A stretch of DNA of 64,000 nucleotides from RHKX01 sp963823565 (GTDB lineage: Bacteria; Actinomycetota; Thermoleophilia; Solirubrobacterales; 70-9). The stretch spans positions 620,001 to 684,000 of the forward strand of contig CAWGLR010000001.1 in NCBI GenBank assembly GCA_963823565.1, read 5' to 3'. The position numbers were made by a program, and so were the translations under genes. Below are positions 19,371-26,229 of the stretch, piece by piece. Every line of letters starts with the position of its first letter. The first letter of the stretch is position 1. The notes beneath the pieces were generated by a model. That model was given only the letters and a program-made list of their open reading frames with translations, did no database searches and was not told the DNA's origin.

Positions 19371-19855
19371 GGCGCATCGCCCGGACCGCGGGCCCGGCGC
19401 TCGCGGAAGAATGCGCGCAGCAGCTCCCCCGCCTCGTCCCCGAGGACGCCGGCGACGACATCGGGACGATGGTTGAGCCGGCGCTCGCCGAGCACGTCGA
19501 GCACCGAGCCGGCGGCCCCCGCCTTCGGGTCCGGGGCGGCGTAGACGACGCGCGGCACGCGCGCGAGGACGATCGCGCCGGCGCACATCGCGCACGGCTC
19601 GAGGGTGACGTAGAGCGTCGTGCCGGTCAGCCGCCAGCCCTCGCCGAGCTCCGAAGCGGCGCGGAGGACGAGGATCTCGGCGTGCGCCGTCGGGTCGCCG
19701 CGCAGCTCGCGCTCGTTCGGCGCCTGCGCCAGCACCTCCCCGTCCGCCGAGACGAGCACGGCGCCGATCGGCACGTCGTCGTGCTCGGGGGCAGCCTCGG
19801 CCTGGGCGAGCGCGAGCCGCATGAACCGCTCGTCGGTGGCGACGTCGGAGCCCAA
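19367..19855 (-). CDS. tadA: tRNA-specific adenosine deaminase TadA
   Basis: A 162-residue zinc enzyme converting A34 to inosine in tRNA-Arg(ACG). Zinc and catalytic residues are visible: HAE (58-60) and PCAMCAGA with Cys 88 and Cys 91. DDVPIGAVLV and NHRPDVVAGVLGDEAGELL are typical. The start used is a TTG; ATG 19822 is possible but would trim the first conserved helix (ERFMRLALAQA). The stop shares CTAG with the convergent histidine kinase gene. Confidence 0.92.
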   Translation of the reverse strand: MGSDVATDERFMRLALAQAEAAPEHDDVPIGAVLVSADGEVLAQAPNERELRGDPTAHAEILVLRAASELGEGWRLTGTTLYVTLEPCAMCAGAIVLARVPRVVYAAPDPKAGAAGSVLDVLGERRLNHRPDVVAGVLGDEAGELLRAFFRERRARGPGDAP

Positions 19856-19866
19856 GGCCGGCGAGC

Positions 19867-19953
19867 TCAGTAGAGCTTGGCCACGGCGATCGCCATCGAC
19901 GCCAGCAGGCAGGCGACGAGGATGACCATCGCAACGATCCAGGAGGTCGGCAC
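19867..19953 (-). CDS. 28-residue single-pass membrane peptide
   Basis: A short GTG-started frame encodes VPTSWIVAMVILVACLLASM and then AIAVAKLY, one continuous hydrophobic helix. It lies 11 bases before tadA on the same strand. TACGCT ends exactly seven bases before the GTG, the spacing seen at many other genes here, which favours a genuine leaderless gene. No homolog is recalled. Confidence 0.45.
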   Translation of the reverse strand: MPTSWIVAMVILVACLLASMAIAVAKLY

Positions 19954-19960
19954 GGCGAGA

Positions 19961-19966
19961 AGCGTA
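19961..19966 (-). promoter_or_regulatory. -10 box of the 28-residue peptide gene
   Basis: TACGCT on the minus strand, seven bases before GTG 19953. It could also drive the downstream tadA. Confidence 0.4.
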
Positions 19967-19997
19967 GATGAGCGGGGCCGGGCGGCCCGCTGCGCCG

Positions 19998-20227
19998 CTA
20001 CCGCTTCGCCTTCACCTTCTCGCAGTCCCCGGCGACCCGGTCGCGGCGGTCGGCGACGACCCGGTCCCTGCCGCCGCCGCAGGAGATCCGGTCGCGGCTG
20101 CCGTCTCGGGCCTTGATCCGGTCGTTGCCCTTGCCGTCGCGCCGAGATCCGACGACGCAGGAGGCGCATCGGCCTCCGGCCGTAAGCCGACGAGGACGAC
20201 GGCAGCGCCGTTCCTGCCCCGCCAGCT
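19998..20227 (-). pseudogene. C-terminal remnant of a calcium-binding repeat protein
   Basis: Downstream of the sulfatase stop, one minus-strand frame reads VVGSRRDGKGNDRIKARDGS, then RDRISCGGGRDRVVADRRD and a stop at 19998-20000. This is the usual C-terminal block of RTX-like secreted proteins in this group (GNDRI...C.GGRD). No start codon or upstream domain remains, so it looks like the tail of a deleted gene, possibly one related to the gene at 1798. Confidence 0.45.
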
Positions 20228-21877
20228 CTAAGAGCAGTAGTTGCCGGAGGCTGGCTCCGGGTCGCGCCCCTCGACCCCGTTGCAGTCGGAGAGCCGCGTC
20301 GTCATGTCGTGCATCCGCTCGATCCGATCCGCGTCCGGACTCAGTGGCACCGCCGGGTAGAGGTTGTCCAGCTCGTAGGGGTCCGTGGCGATGTTGTAGA
20401 GCTCGGTGTCGGTGCGCACGCACTCCTCGCCCTGGCGCGCGTAGTGCTCGATGTAGACGTAGTCGCCGTCACGCGCGCCGCGGTACTGGCAGCCCTCGAT
20501 CTCGAGCCCGATCGGCCGGTCGAGCGGGAAGCCGCCCTCCCCGTTGAACAGCGGCATCAGCGAGCGGCCGTCCATCGTCCGGCAGACGCCCTTCTCGCGG
20601 CACGGCTTCGCGTGGGCGAGCTCGAGCAGCGTCGGCGCCAGGTCGATGTTGGCGACGGGCGCGGCCGAGGTCGGGACGACGTCGGCGCGGTTGCGGTACT
20701 TCGGCGGCACGATCATCGTCATCGGGACGTTGACGTTCTCCTCGTAGGGGTCGGGCTTGCCCTTGACGATCCGGTGCTCCCCGAAGAAGAAGCCGTTGTC
20801 GGACATGTAGATGAAGACCGTGTTGTCGAGCTCCTTCTCGCGCTTCAGGGTCCTGAGGATCCTGCCCATGCCGCGATCGACGCCGTAGACGGCCTCGAGC
20901 GCGCAGCGGTAGCGGCGCTCGATCGTCGCCCGGTCGTCGAGCGTGAGCGGCGCCCGCTGCTTGATGTCCCGCGGCTTGTCGGAGACGTCGGCCTCGTTGA
21001 AGCTGGGCGGCGTCGGCAGCGGGTAGTCGTCGAAGCGGTGCTCGTCCCGCGGCTCGGGGACGGGGCCGGAGGCGCAGCGCTTGTCGCGGCCGGTCGAGAC
21101 ATGGGGCGCGTAGTAGTCGACCTGGAGGTAGAAGGGGTCGCGCTCGCTCGCCAGGCGCTTGGCCCAGCGCGCGGCGTAGTCGGTCGTGACCGTGGTGACG
21201 TGGTCCTCGTCGTCGTTGCCGAAGCGCACGATCTTGCCGTTCTTCGACGCCTCCCAGTTGTAGTAGCGCCGCTTCTCGAGCTCGGTGAACCAGAGGTCCC
21301 AGCCGGGCGCGACCGCCGCGGGGCCGAGCCGGCCCTGCTCGTAGGAGTTGAGGAACTTGCCGATGTGCGCGGTCGTGTAGCCGGCTCGCTGCAGCCAGGA
21401 CGCGAGCACGTTCTTCTTCTCCTGCAGGTCGGGATAGAAGTTGTGCAGGACGCCGTTGTTGTGTCCGTACTGGCCGGTCATGTACGCGGCTCGCGACGGG
21501 CAGCAGAGAGGCGTCGTCACGGCGTAGCGCGAGAAGGTCGTGCCGCGCGGGCGGATCTCGTTGAAGAGGTGCGGCATCGACTCGGGCAGCACAGTGGAGC
21601 GGGCCTGGTCGTCGGTGACGACGACGACGATGTTCGGCCGCTTCGCCTTGCCCTTGCCGCCCTTGCCGCCCTTGCCGGGCTTCGCCGCCCGGGCGGCGGG
21701 CTGCGCCGCCTCGCCAAGCCCGGAGTCGATTGAGGAGTCGGCGCCCGAGGAGGCGGTGCGCTGAGCCTGACCGACGTCGTCGCCGGCGAACAGGAAGGCG
21801 AGCGTCGCGAGCGCGCAAGCCAGGGCCGCGGCCGCGTGGCGGCGCGTGCGATTGCTGTGTGTGCGCGTGGAACTCAT
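20228..21877 (-). CDS. Secreted sulfatase
   Basis: A 549-residue exported enzyme: signal peptide around AAAALACALATLAFLFAG, a linker with repeated Lys/Gly, then the sulfatase fold starting RPNIVVVVTDDQ (metal-binding Asp pair). The active-site signature C-C-P-S-R at residues 125-129 contains the Cys converted to formylglycine, followed by AAYMTGQYGHNNG. Further landmarks are HIGKFLNSYEQ, NTVFIYMSDNGFFFGEH (metal ligands) and RPIGLEIEG. The family resembles N-acetylglucosamine-6-sulfatases and related sulfate ester hydrolases, so it may release sulfate from polysaccharides outside the cell. A formylglycine-generating enzyme must be encoded elsewhere. It is divergent from the cyclophilin gene. 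Confidence 0.92.
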   Translation of the reverse strand: MSSTRTHSNRTRRHAAAALACALATLAFLFAGDDVGQAQRTASSGADSSIDSGLGEAAQPAARAAKPGKGGKGGKGKAKRPNIVVVVTDDQARSTVLPESMPHLFNEIRPRGTTFSRYAVTTPLCCPSRAAYMTGQYGHNNGVLHNFYPDLQEKKNVLASWLQRAGYTTAHIGKFLNSYEQGRLGPAAVAPGWDLWFTELEKRRYYNWEASKNGKIVRFGNDDEDHVTTVTTDYAARWAKRLASERDPFYLQVDYYAPHVSTGRDKRCASGPVPEPRDEHRFDDYPLPTPPSFNEADVSDKPRDIKQRAPLTLDDRATIERRYRCALEAVYGVDRGMGRILRTLKREKELDNTVFIYMSDNGFFFGEHRIVKGKPDPYEENVNVPMTMIVPPKYRNRADVVPTSAAPVANIDLAPTLLELAHAKPCREKGVCRTMDGRSLMPLFNGEGGFPLDRPIGLEIEGCQYRGARDGDYVYIEHYARQGEECVRTDTELYNIATDPYELDNLYPAVPLSPDADRIERMHDMTTRLSDCNGVEGRDPEPASGNYCS

Positions 21878-22013
21878 CGGACGGTCAACAGTCGGAGAGC
21901 CGGAATGTCGCGGTGGGTGCCCCGAGAATCCCAGCAGGGATCAGCTAGCCGCGAGGCGGGAATGGTAGCGGCACTCACCGGCGGGCCCGCCGGGAGCGGG
22001 GGCGGACGTGCAA

Positions 22014-22019
22014 TAGCCT
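22014..22019 (+). promoter_or_regulatory. -10 box giving a leaderless cyclophilin transcript
   Basis: TAGCCT ends seven bases before ATG 22027. Confidence 0.45.
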
Positions 22020-22026
22020 GGGAGCC

Positions 22027-22485
22027 ATGTCAACAGCAACCATGCACACGAACGCAGGGCCGATCGAGCTGGAGCTCCACGACGAGGACGCTCCCAAGAC
22101 GGTCGAGAACTTCCGCAAGCTCGCCTCGGAGGGCTTCTACGACGGATTGATCTTCCACCGCGTGATCGCCGACTTCATGATCCAGGGCGGGTGTCCCGAG
22201 GGCACCGGCACCGGCGGCCCCGGCTACACCTTCGAGGACGAGTTCAACCAGCACAAGGTCGAGCGCGGCGCGCTCGCGATGGCCAACGCGGGCCCCAACA
22301 CCAACGGCTCGCAGTTCTTCATCGTCACGACCGGAGCCGCCCCGTGGCTCGACGGCAAGCACACCGTCTTCGGCCGGGTCACCGGCGGGATGGAGACCGT
22401 CGACGCGATCGAGGGCACCGAGACGGGCCCCGGCGATCGCCCCGTCGAGCCGCAGCTGATCGAGCGGATCGAGCTCAGCGACTGA
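22027..22485 (+). CDS. ppiB: Peptidyl-prolyl cis-trans isomerase, cyclophilin type
   Basis: A 152-residue cytoplasmic cyclophilin with no signal peptide. Conserved active-site segments are NFRKLASEGFYDGLIFHRVI (catalytic Arg), FMIQGGCPEGTGTGGPGYTF, GALAMANAGPNTNGSQFFIV and WLDGKHTVFGRVTGGM. It assists protein folding by isomerising Xaa-Pro bonds. Length is that of the minimal bacterial enzyme. It is monocistronic and divergent from the sulfatase. Confidence 0.95.
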   Translation: MSTATMHTNAGPIELELHDEDAPKTVENFRKLASEGFYDGLIFHRVIADFMIQGGCPEGTGTGGPGYTFEDEFNQHKVERGALAMANAGPNTNGSQFFIVTTGAAPWLDGKHTVFGRVTGGMETVDAIEGTETGPGDRPVEPQLIERIELSD

Positions 22486-22504
22486 ACGAGGCGGGGGCGA
22501 GCGG

Positions 22505-22800
22505 ATGCGCGATCTTCAGCCGTCCGCTACGCCCGCCGCGACGGCGTCTCGATCGCCTACACGGTCTTCGGCGAGGGGCCGATCGCTCCTCGGCAGCGTC
22601 ACCGTGCCGCCGCCGGCCGGCGGCGCGGCCGCCGCATCCTGACCACGGTGCTCTTCGTCGACATCGTCGACTCCACCGGGCGCGCGACCGAGGTCGGCGA
22701 CGGGGCCCGGCGCAAGGTCCTCGCCCGGTTCGACTCGGCCTGCCGGGACGCCGTCGAGCGCGAGCACGGACGCCGGACCGGTCGCCGGCGGCTGAGCGTC
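22505..22800 (+). pseudogene. Remnant of an alpha/beta hydrolase-class III adenylate cyclase
   Basis: One frame from 22522 reads VRYARRDGVSIAYTVFGEGP, the first strands of an alpha/beta hydrolase, then about 20 linker residues, then RILTTVLFVDIVDSTGRATE and GARRKVLARFDSACRDAVER, the start of a class III nucleotidyl cyclase. The hydrolase body is missing, joined in frame to the cyclase start, and the cyclase ends after about 45 residues at the rlmN 3' end. There is no start codon in this frame. The intact family is a common actinobacterial two-domain protein; here only the domain edges survive. Confidence 0.55.
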
Positions 22801-23788
22801 AGGCCGCGGCCTTCGCGGCCAATTGCCCGCAGGCGGCGGCGATGTCGCGGCCGCGGGTGAGCCGAACGGTGGTCGGGATCCCGCTGCGCTCGAGCACCGA
22901 GCGGAACGCGGCGATCCCCTCCCGCGGGCTCCCTGTGAACTCGCCAGGCGTCGGGTTGAAGGGGATCAGGTTGACCTTGAACGCCTCCCGCGGCCGCAGG
23001 ACCTCGGCGAGGACGGTCGCCTGCTCGGGGTCGTCGTTGACCCCGGCGAGCATCAGGTACTCGATGTAGACGCGGCGGTTGCGGGCCTCGCGCCAGCGCA
23101 GGCAGGCCTCGATCACCTCGGGGAGCGGGTAGCGGTCGTTGACCGGCATCAGCCGGCTGCGGACGTCGCCCTCGGCGGCGTGGAGGGAGAGCGCCAGGCG
23201 CACGCGCGGCCCCTCGGTCGCGAGGCGCTCGATCCCCGGCACCCAGCCCACCGTCGAGACCGTGGTGTGGGCCGCCGAGATGCCGACGTCGGGCAGGCGC
23301 TCGCAGGCGGCGATGACGGCGTCGACGTTCATCAGCGGCTCGCCCATGCCCATGAAGACCGCGTGATCGACCGGTCCGCGCCGGCGGAAGTGCAGCGCCT
23401 GGTCGACGATCTCGGACTCGGTCAGGTTGCGCCCGAAGGCCATCCGCCCGGTCGCGCAGAACGTGCAGGTCAGCGGGCAGCCGGACTGACTCGACAGGCA
23501 GATCGAGCGGCGGCCGTCCCGGTAGCTCATCAGCACTGTCTCGAGGGGGCGCCCGTCGGCCGTCTCGAACAGCGCTTTGCGGGTGCCGTCGCGGGAGACG
23601 ACCTCGCGCTCGAGCGTCAGCGTCGACAGCGGCACCTCCGTCTCGAGCCGCTCGCGCAGGGAGACCGGGAGGTTCGTCATCTCCTCGTAGGAGCGGGCGC
23701 CGCGCGCCGCCCACTCCCACACCTGCCCGGCGCGGAACGCGGGCTCACCGGCGTCGGCGAGCAGGGCGTGAAGTCGTCTCAGGTCCAC
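22799..23788 (-). CDS. rlmN: 23S rRNA (adenine2503-C2)/tRNA methyltransferase RlmN, radical SAM
   Basis: A 329-residue radical SAM enzyme. The 4Fe-4S ligands are in CPLTCTFCATG, the upstream SQSG segment is typical, and the mechanism Cys lies near the C-terminus in an RGRDIAAACGQLA segment. N-terminal FRAGQVWEWAARGARSYEEM is the accessory domain. The start is set at GTG 23788 because TACCCT lies exactly seven bases upstream, and it begins right at the first conserved helix. A longer frame continues upstream without family similarity. Methylates A2503 of 23S rRNA and A37 of some tRNAs. Confidence 0.93.
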   Translation of the reverse strand: MDLRRLHALLADAGEPAFRAGQVWEWAARGARSYEEMTNLPVSLRERLETEVPLSTLTLEREVVSRDGTRKALFETADGRPLETVLMSYRDGRRSICLSSQSGCPLTCTFCATGRMAFGRNLTESEIVDQALHFRRRGPVDHAVFMGMGEPLMNVDAVIAACERLPDVGISAAHTTVSTVGWVPGIERLATEGPRVRLALSLHAAEGDVRSRLMPVNDRYPLPEVIEACLRWREARNRRVYIEYLMLAGVNDDPEQATVLAEVLRPREAFKVNLIPFNPTPGEFTGSPREGIAAFRSVLERSGIPTTVRLTRGRDIAAACGQLAAKAAA

Positions 23789-23795
23789 CGGAGGG

Positions 23796-23801
23796 AGGGT
23801 A
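23796..23801 (-). promoter_or_regulatory. -10 box giving a leaderless rlmN transcript
   Basis: On the minus strand TACCCT is followed by seven bases and GTG 23788; there is no ribosome site. Confidence 0.45.
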
Positions 23802-23863
23802 GAGAGGGCGGGGCGCCAGTCCCGCGCGGGGGCGGGGAAGGGGGTGTGAGTGCTCCTTCGGCC

Positions 23864-23912
23864 GCTCGATGTACGGATCCGGACGTATCTCGTCCGCTTC
23901 GGTACATCGAGC
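23864..23912. promoter_or_regulatory. 49-bp nested inverted repeat between the GNAT gene and rlmN
   Basis: Outer arms GCTCGATGTAC and GTACATCGAGC are perfect over 11 bases; inner arms CGGACG and CGTCCG enclose a 5-base loop; 5-base unpaired segments separate the two stems on both sides. It is downstream of the GNAT stop and upstream of rlmN on the minus strand. It could be a transcription terminator, an operator or a mobile repeat; there is no U tract. Confidence 0.55.
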
Positions 23913-23969
23913 ACGGAACGATGGCGGTTCGCCGCAACCCTCCCCACCCTCGGCCCAGCCCTGGAGCGA

Positions 23970-24767
23970 TCAGTGGTGGGGCATGCCCCCGAGCGTCTCG
24001 CCCTTCCGCTTCTCCCACATCTCCGAGTTGCCGACGTCGCGGTAGCCGAGCTTCGCGTATACGGGGGCGCCGGCGCGGCTGGCCTGCAGCGAGGAGGTGA
24101 CCATCCCCCGTTCGCATGCTTCCTCGATGAGCCGCGACAGGAGCAGGCTGGCGAGCCCCTGGCCCTGGGACTCCGGGAGGGTCGCCACTCCGGTGATGGC
24201 GAGGTCGTCCTCGACGTCGACCGCACCGGCGCAGGCGATCGGCCGGGAGCCCTCGACCGCCACCGCCCAGCGCACCTCGATCGGCGTCTCCTCCGCCATC
24301 GCCGCCGACCAGGCGCGCTCGAGCCCGTAGGCGGCGTCGTTGATCGCGGCGGCCTCGGGCGTGGTGCCCGGGCGGACCTCCACGCCCTCGCGGAGGCGCC
24401 TGTGGGGCCGTGCGAACTCGGCGATCTCGAGGCCCATCGACCGCGGCGCGCCGTCGAGGACGTGGCCGCGGGGAGCGAGGACCGAAGGGCCGAGCGGGTG
24501 CCCGGCCACGGTCCACACGGTCCACGCCCGCACCCCCGCCTCCTCGTAGGCGGCCTCGAGCTCGTCGAGGTGCGGTTCGACGTCGGCGGGGTCGTCCGCG
24601 TAGACCGAGTTGAACAGCGATCGATCGGGGACCGAGGGGCTGATCGATGCGGTGACGCCGCCGAGGCGGAGCACCCGCGAAGTCGGCGCGGAGCCGAAGA
24701 GCTCGATCTCGACGGGGAGGCCGGCGCGCACGCGCCGCTCGAGCTCGGCGTCGGAGATCGTGCCCAC
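23970..24767 (-). CDS. GNAT family N-acetyltransferase
   Basis: A 265-residue protein with a two-part GNAT architecture. The N-terminal half (residues 1-120) is a degenerate repeat; the C-terminal half holds the acetyl-CoA motif DDLAITGVATLPESQGQGLA (about residues 193-212), with Q/RxxGxG/A as QGQGLA, then SLLLSRLIEEACERGMVTSS and APVYAKLGYRDVG. The start is GTG 24767 with TAGGTT six bases upstream. It follows the fructosamine kinase gene by 17 bases on the same strand. Substrate unknown. Confidence 0.85.
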   Translation of the reverse strand: MGTISDAELERRVRAGLPVEIELFGSAPTSRVLRLGGVTASISPSVPDRSLFNSVYADDPADVEPHLDELEAAYEEAGVRAWTVWTVAGHPLGPSVLAPRGHVLDGAPRSMGLEIAEFARPHRRLREGVEVRPGTTPEAAAINDAAYGLERAWSAAMAEETPIEVRWAVAVEGSRPIACAGAVDVEDDLAITGVATLPESQGQGLASLLLSRLIEEACERGMVTSSLQASRAGAPVYAKLGYRDVGNSEMWEKRKGETLGGMPHH

Positions 24768-24773
24768 GGGCCG

Positions 24774-24779
24774 AACCTA
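24774..24779 (-). promoter_or_regulatory. -10 box upstream of GNAT gene
   Basis: TAGGTT on the minus strand ends six bases before GTG 24767. Confidence 0.4.
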
Positions 24780-24784
24780 TCGCG

Positions 24785-25675
24785 CTAGGCGTAGCGTCGC
24801 GCGACCCGGTCGACGGCGGCGCCGTAGGAGCCGCCGAAGAGGATGGCGTGGACCAGCAGCGGCTGGAGCTGCCAGAGCGCGACGCGCTCCTCGAAGCCCT
24901 CGCCGAGCGGCCAGACCTCCTCGTAGGCGGAGCGGGTGCGAACCGAGACCGTGCCGAAGAGGTCGAGCATCGAGAGGTCGAGCTCGCGGTGGGCGCCGTG
25001 GGCCGCGGGGTCGATGAGCCAGGGCCGGCCGTCGGCTCCGGCGTGCACGTTGCCGCTCCAGAGGTCGCCGTGAACGCGCGCCGGCGGCTCGGCGGGACCG
25101 GCGAGGTCGCGCATCCGCGCCGCGACGCCCGCGACCGCGCCGGCACAGGCGCCGTCGATCCGTCCGCGCTCGGCCGCGACGCCGGCCAGGAGGTCCAGCC
25201 TGACCGCGTAGTGGTCGGCCCAGGGAGCCTCCGGGGCGACGGCGTCGAGCGGCAGCTCGACCCCCCCGAAGCGCAGCGCGCGCCGCGGCGAGCCGGGCGG
25301 CAGGGCGTCGAAGGCATCCGCACCGGCGCGGTGGATCGTCGCCAGGCCGCGCCCCAGCTCCTCCTCTCCCTCCGGGCCGAGCCGTCCGTGCTCCACCCAG
25401 GCGAGGACCAGACCCCGTCCCTCCGGCTCGTCGATCACCGCAAGCACGTCGGGAACGGGGAGCCCGCCGGGCTCCGCCAGCCAGCGCAACCCGGCCGCCT
25501 CGGCGCCGAACTCGTCGGCGGGGGCGTCGTCGCGACTCTTCAGGAAGGCGCGGGTGCCGTCGGAGAGCGCGAGCGACCACGCCCGGTTGATGTCGCCGCC
25601 GCCGACCGGCTGCGCCTCCCAGACGTCGCGGCCCAAGGCTCGGGAGGCGGCGTCGATCAGCGGCTCGCGGCTCAC
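24785..25675 (-). CDS. Fructosamine kinase family protein (ketosamine-3-kinase-like)
   Basis: A 296-residue protein-kinase-like fold enzyme. The phosphate-binding strand carries QPVGGGDINRAWSLALSDGT, the Lys is in AFLKSRDD, and the catalytic loop is RVHGDLWSGNVHAGADGRP followed by LIDPAAHGAHRELDLSML. The family phosphorylates ketosamines (Amadori adducts) on proteins, which then break down, repairing glycation. GTG 25675 overlaps the TGA of the phosphatase gene by four bases, so the pair is coupled. In several bacteria these kinases are linked to low-molecular-weight phosphatases, in agreement with the context here. Confidence 0.9.
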   Translation of the reverse strand: MSREPLIDAASRALGRDVWEAQPVGGGDINRAWSLALSDGTRAFLKSRDDAPADEFGAEAAGLRWLAEPGGLPVPDVLAVIDEPEGRGLVLAWVEHGRLGPEGEEELGRGLATIHRAGADAFDALPPGSPRRALRFGGVELPLDAVAPEAPWADHYAVRLDLLAGVAAERGRIDGACAGAVAGVAARMRDLAGPAEPPARVHGDLWSGNVHAGADGRPWLIDPAAHGAHRELDLSMLDLFGTVSVRTRSAYEEVWPLGEGFEERVALWQLQPLLVHAILFGGSYGAAVDRVARRYA

Positions 25676-26193
25676 GCGCCGCGCGCCCGCCGGATCTCCG
25701 CGATCAGCCCGGCGCACGCCCGTTCGACCATGTCGAGCACGTCCTCGAAGCCCTGGTCGCCGCCGTAGTAGGGATCGGGCACCTCGAGGTCACCGGCGGC
25801 CACCGCCTCGGGGTCGAACTCGCGCAGCAGCGCGATCTTGCCCTTCGCGTCGGCGTGAGGAGCCACCGACCGGACGTCGGCGAGGTTCTGGCGATCCATC
25901 GCGAGGATCAGGTCGAAGTCGTCGAAGTGCTCGACGATGAACCGCTGCGCCCGGCTCTCGAGGACGACCCCGCGCCGGGAGGCGGCGCTCGCCGCGCGCT
26001 CGTCGGGCGGGTGGCCGATGTGCCAGCCGCCGGTACCCGCGCTCTCGACGTCGACGTCATCGGCGAGCTCGCGCTCGCGCAGCATGTGGCGCATCACGCC
26101 CTCGGCCGTCGGCGAGCGGCAGATGTTGCCGAGGCAGACGAAGAGGATCCGGTAGGTGGAGCGGCTGGGGAGCGTCGGCGTCGCGGCGGCCAT
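25672..26193 (-). CDS. Low molecular weight protein-tyrosine phosphatase
   Basis: A 173-residue cytoplasmic phosphatase. The P-loop CLGNICRS starts at Cys 20 (CX5R), the general-acid loop is VPDPYYGGDQGFED, and AMDRQNLADV is typical. It removes phosphate from phosphotyrosine or small phosphoesters. The coupled fructosamine kinase next door suggests a shared pathway: family precedent includes phosphatases that supply or recycle sugar phosphates, but this link is inferred. A TAAGCT hexamer nine bases before ATG 26193 may be its -10 box. Confidence 0.93.
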   Translation of the reverse strand: MAAATPTLPSRSTYRILFVCLGNICRSPTAEGVMRHMLRERELADDVDVESAGTGGWHIGHPPDERAASAASRRGVVLESRAQRFIVEHFDDFDLILAMDRQNLADVRSVAPHADAKGKIALLREFDPEAVAAGDLEVPDPYYGGDQGFEDVLDMVERACAGLIAEIRRARGA

Positions 26194-26229
26194 GGCGGCG
26201 GGAGCTTAGGGCCGCCGCGGCCCCGCCGG

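Noticed and set aside
17040..19934. Minus-strand open frame of about 960 codons
   Set aside because: It crosses five well-supported genes on both strands and its translation is Arg-rich without motifs.
21978..21993. 16-bp palindrome CCGGCGGGCCCGCCGG upstream of ppiB
   Set aside because: It is composed only of G and C and such strings arise easily at this base composition; no supporting context.
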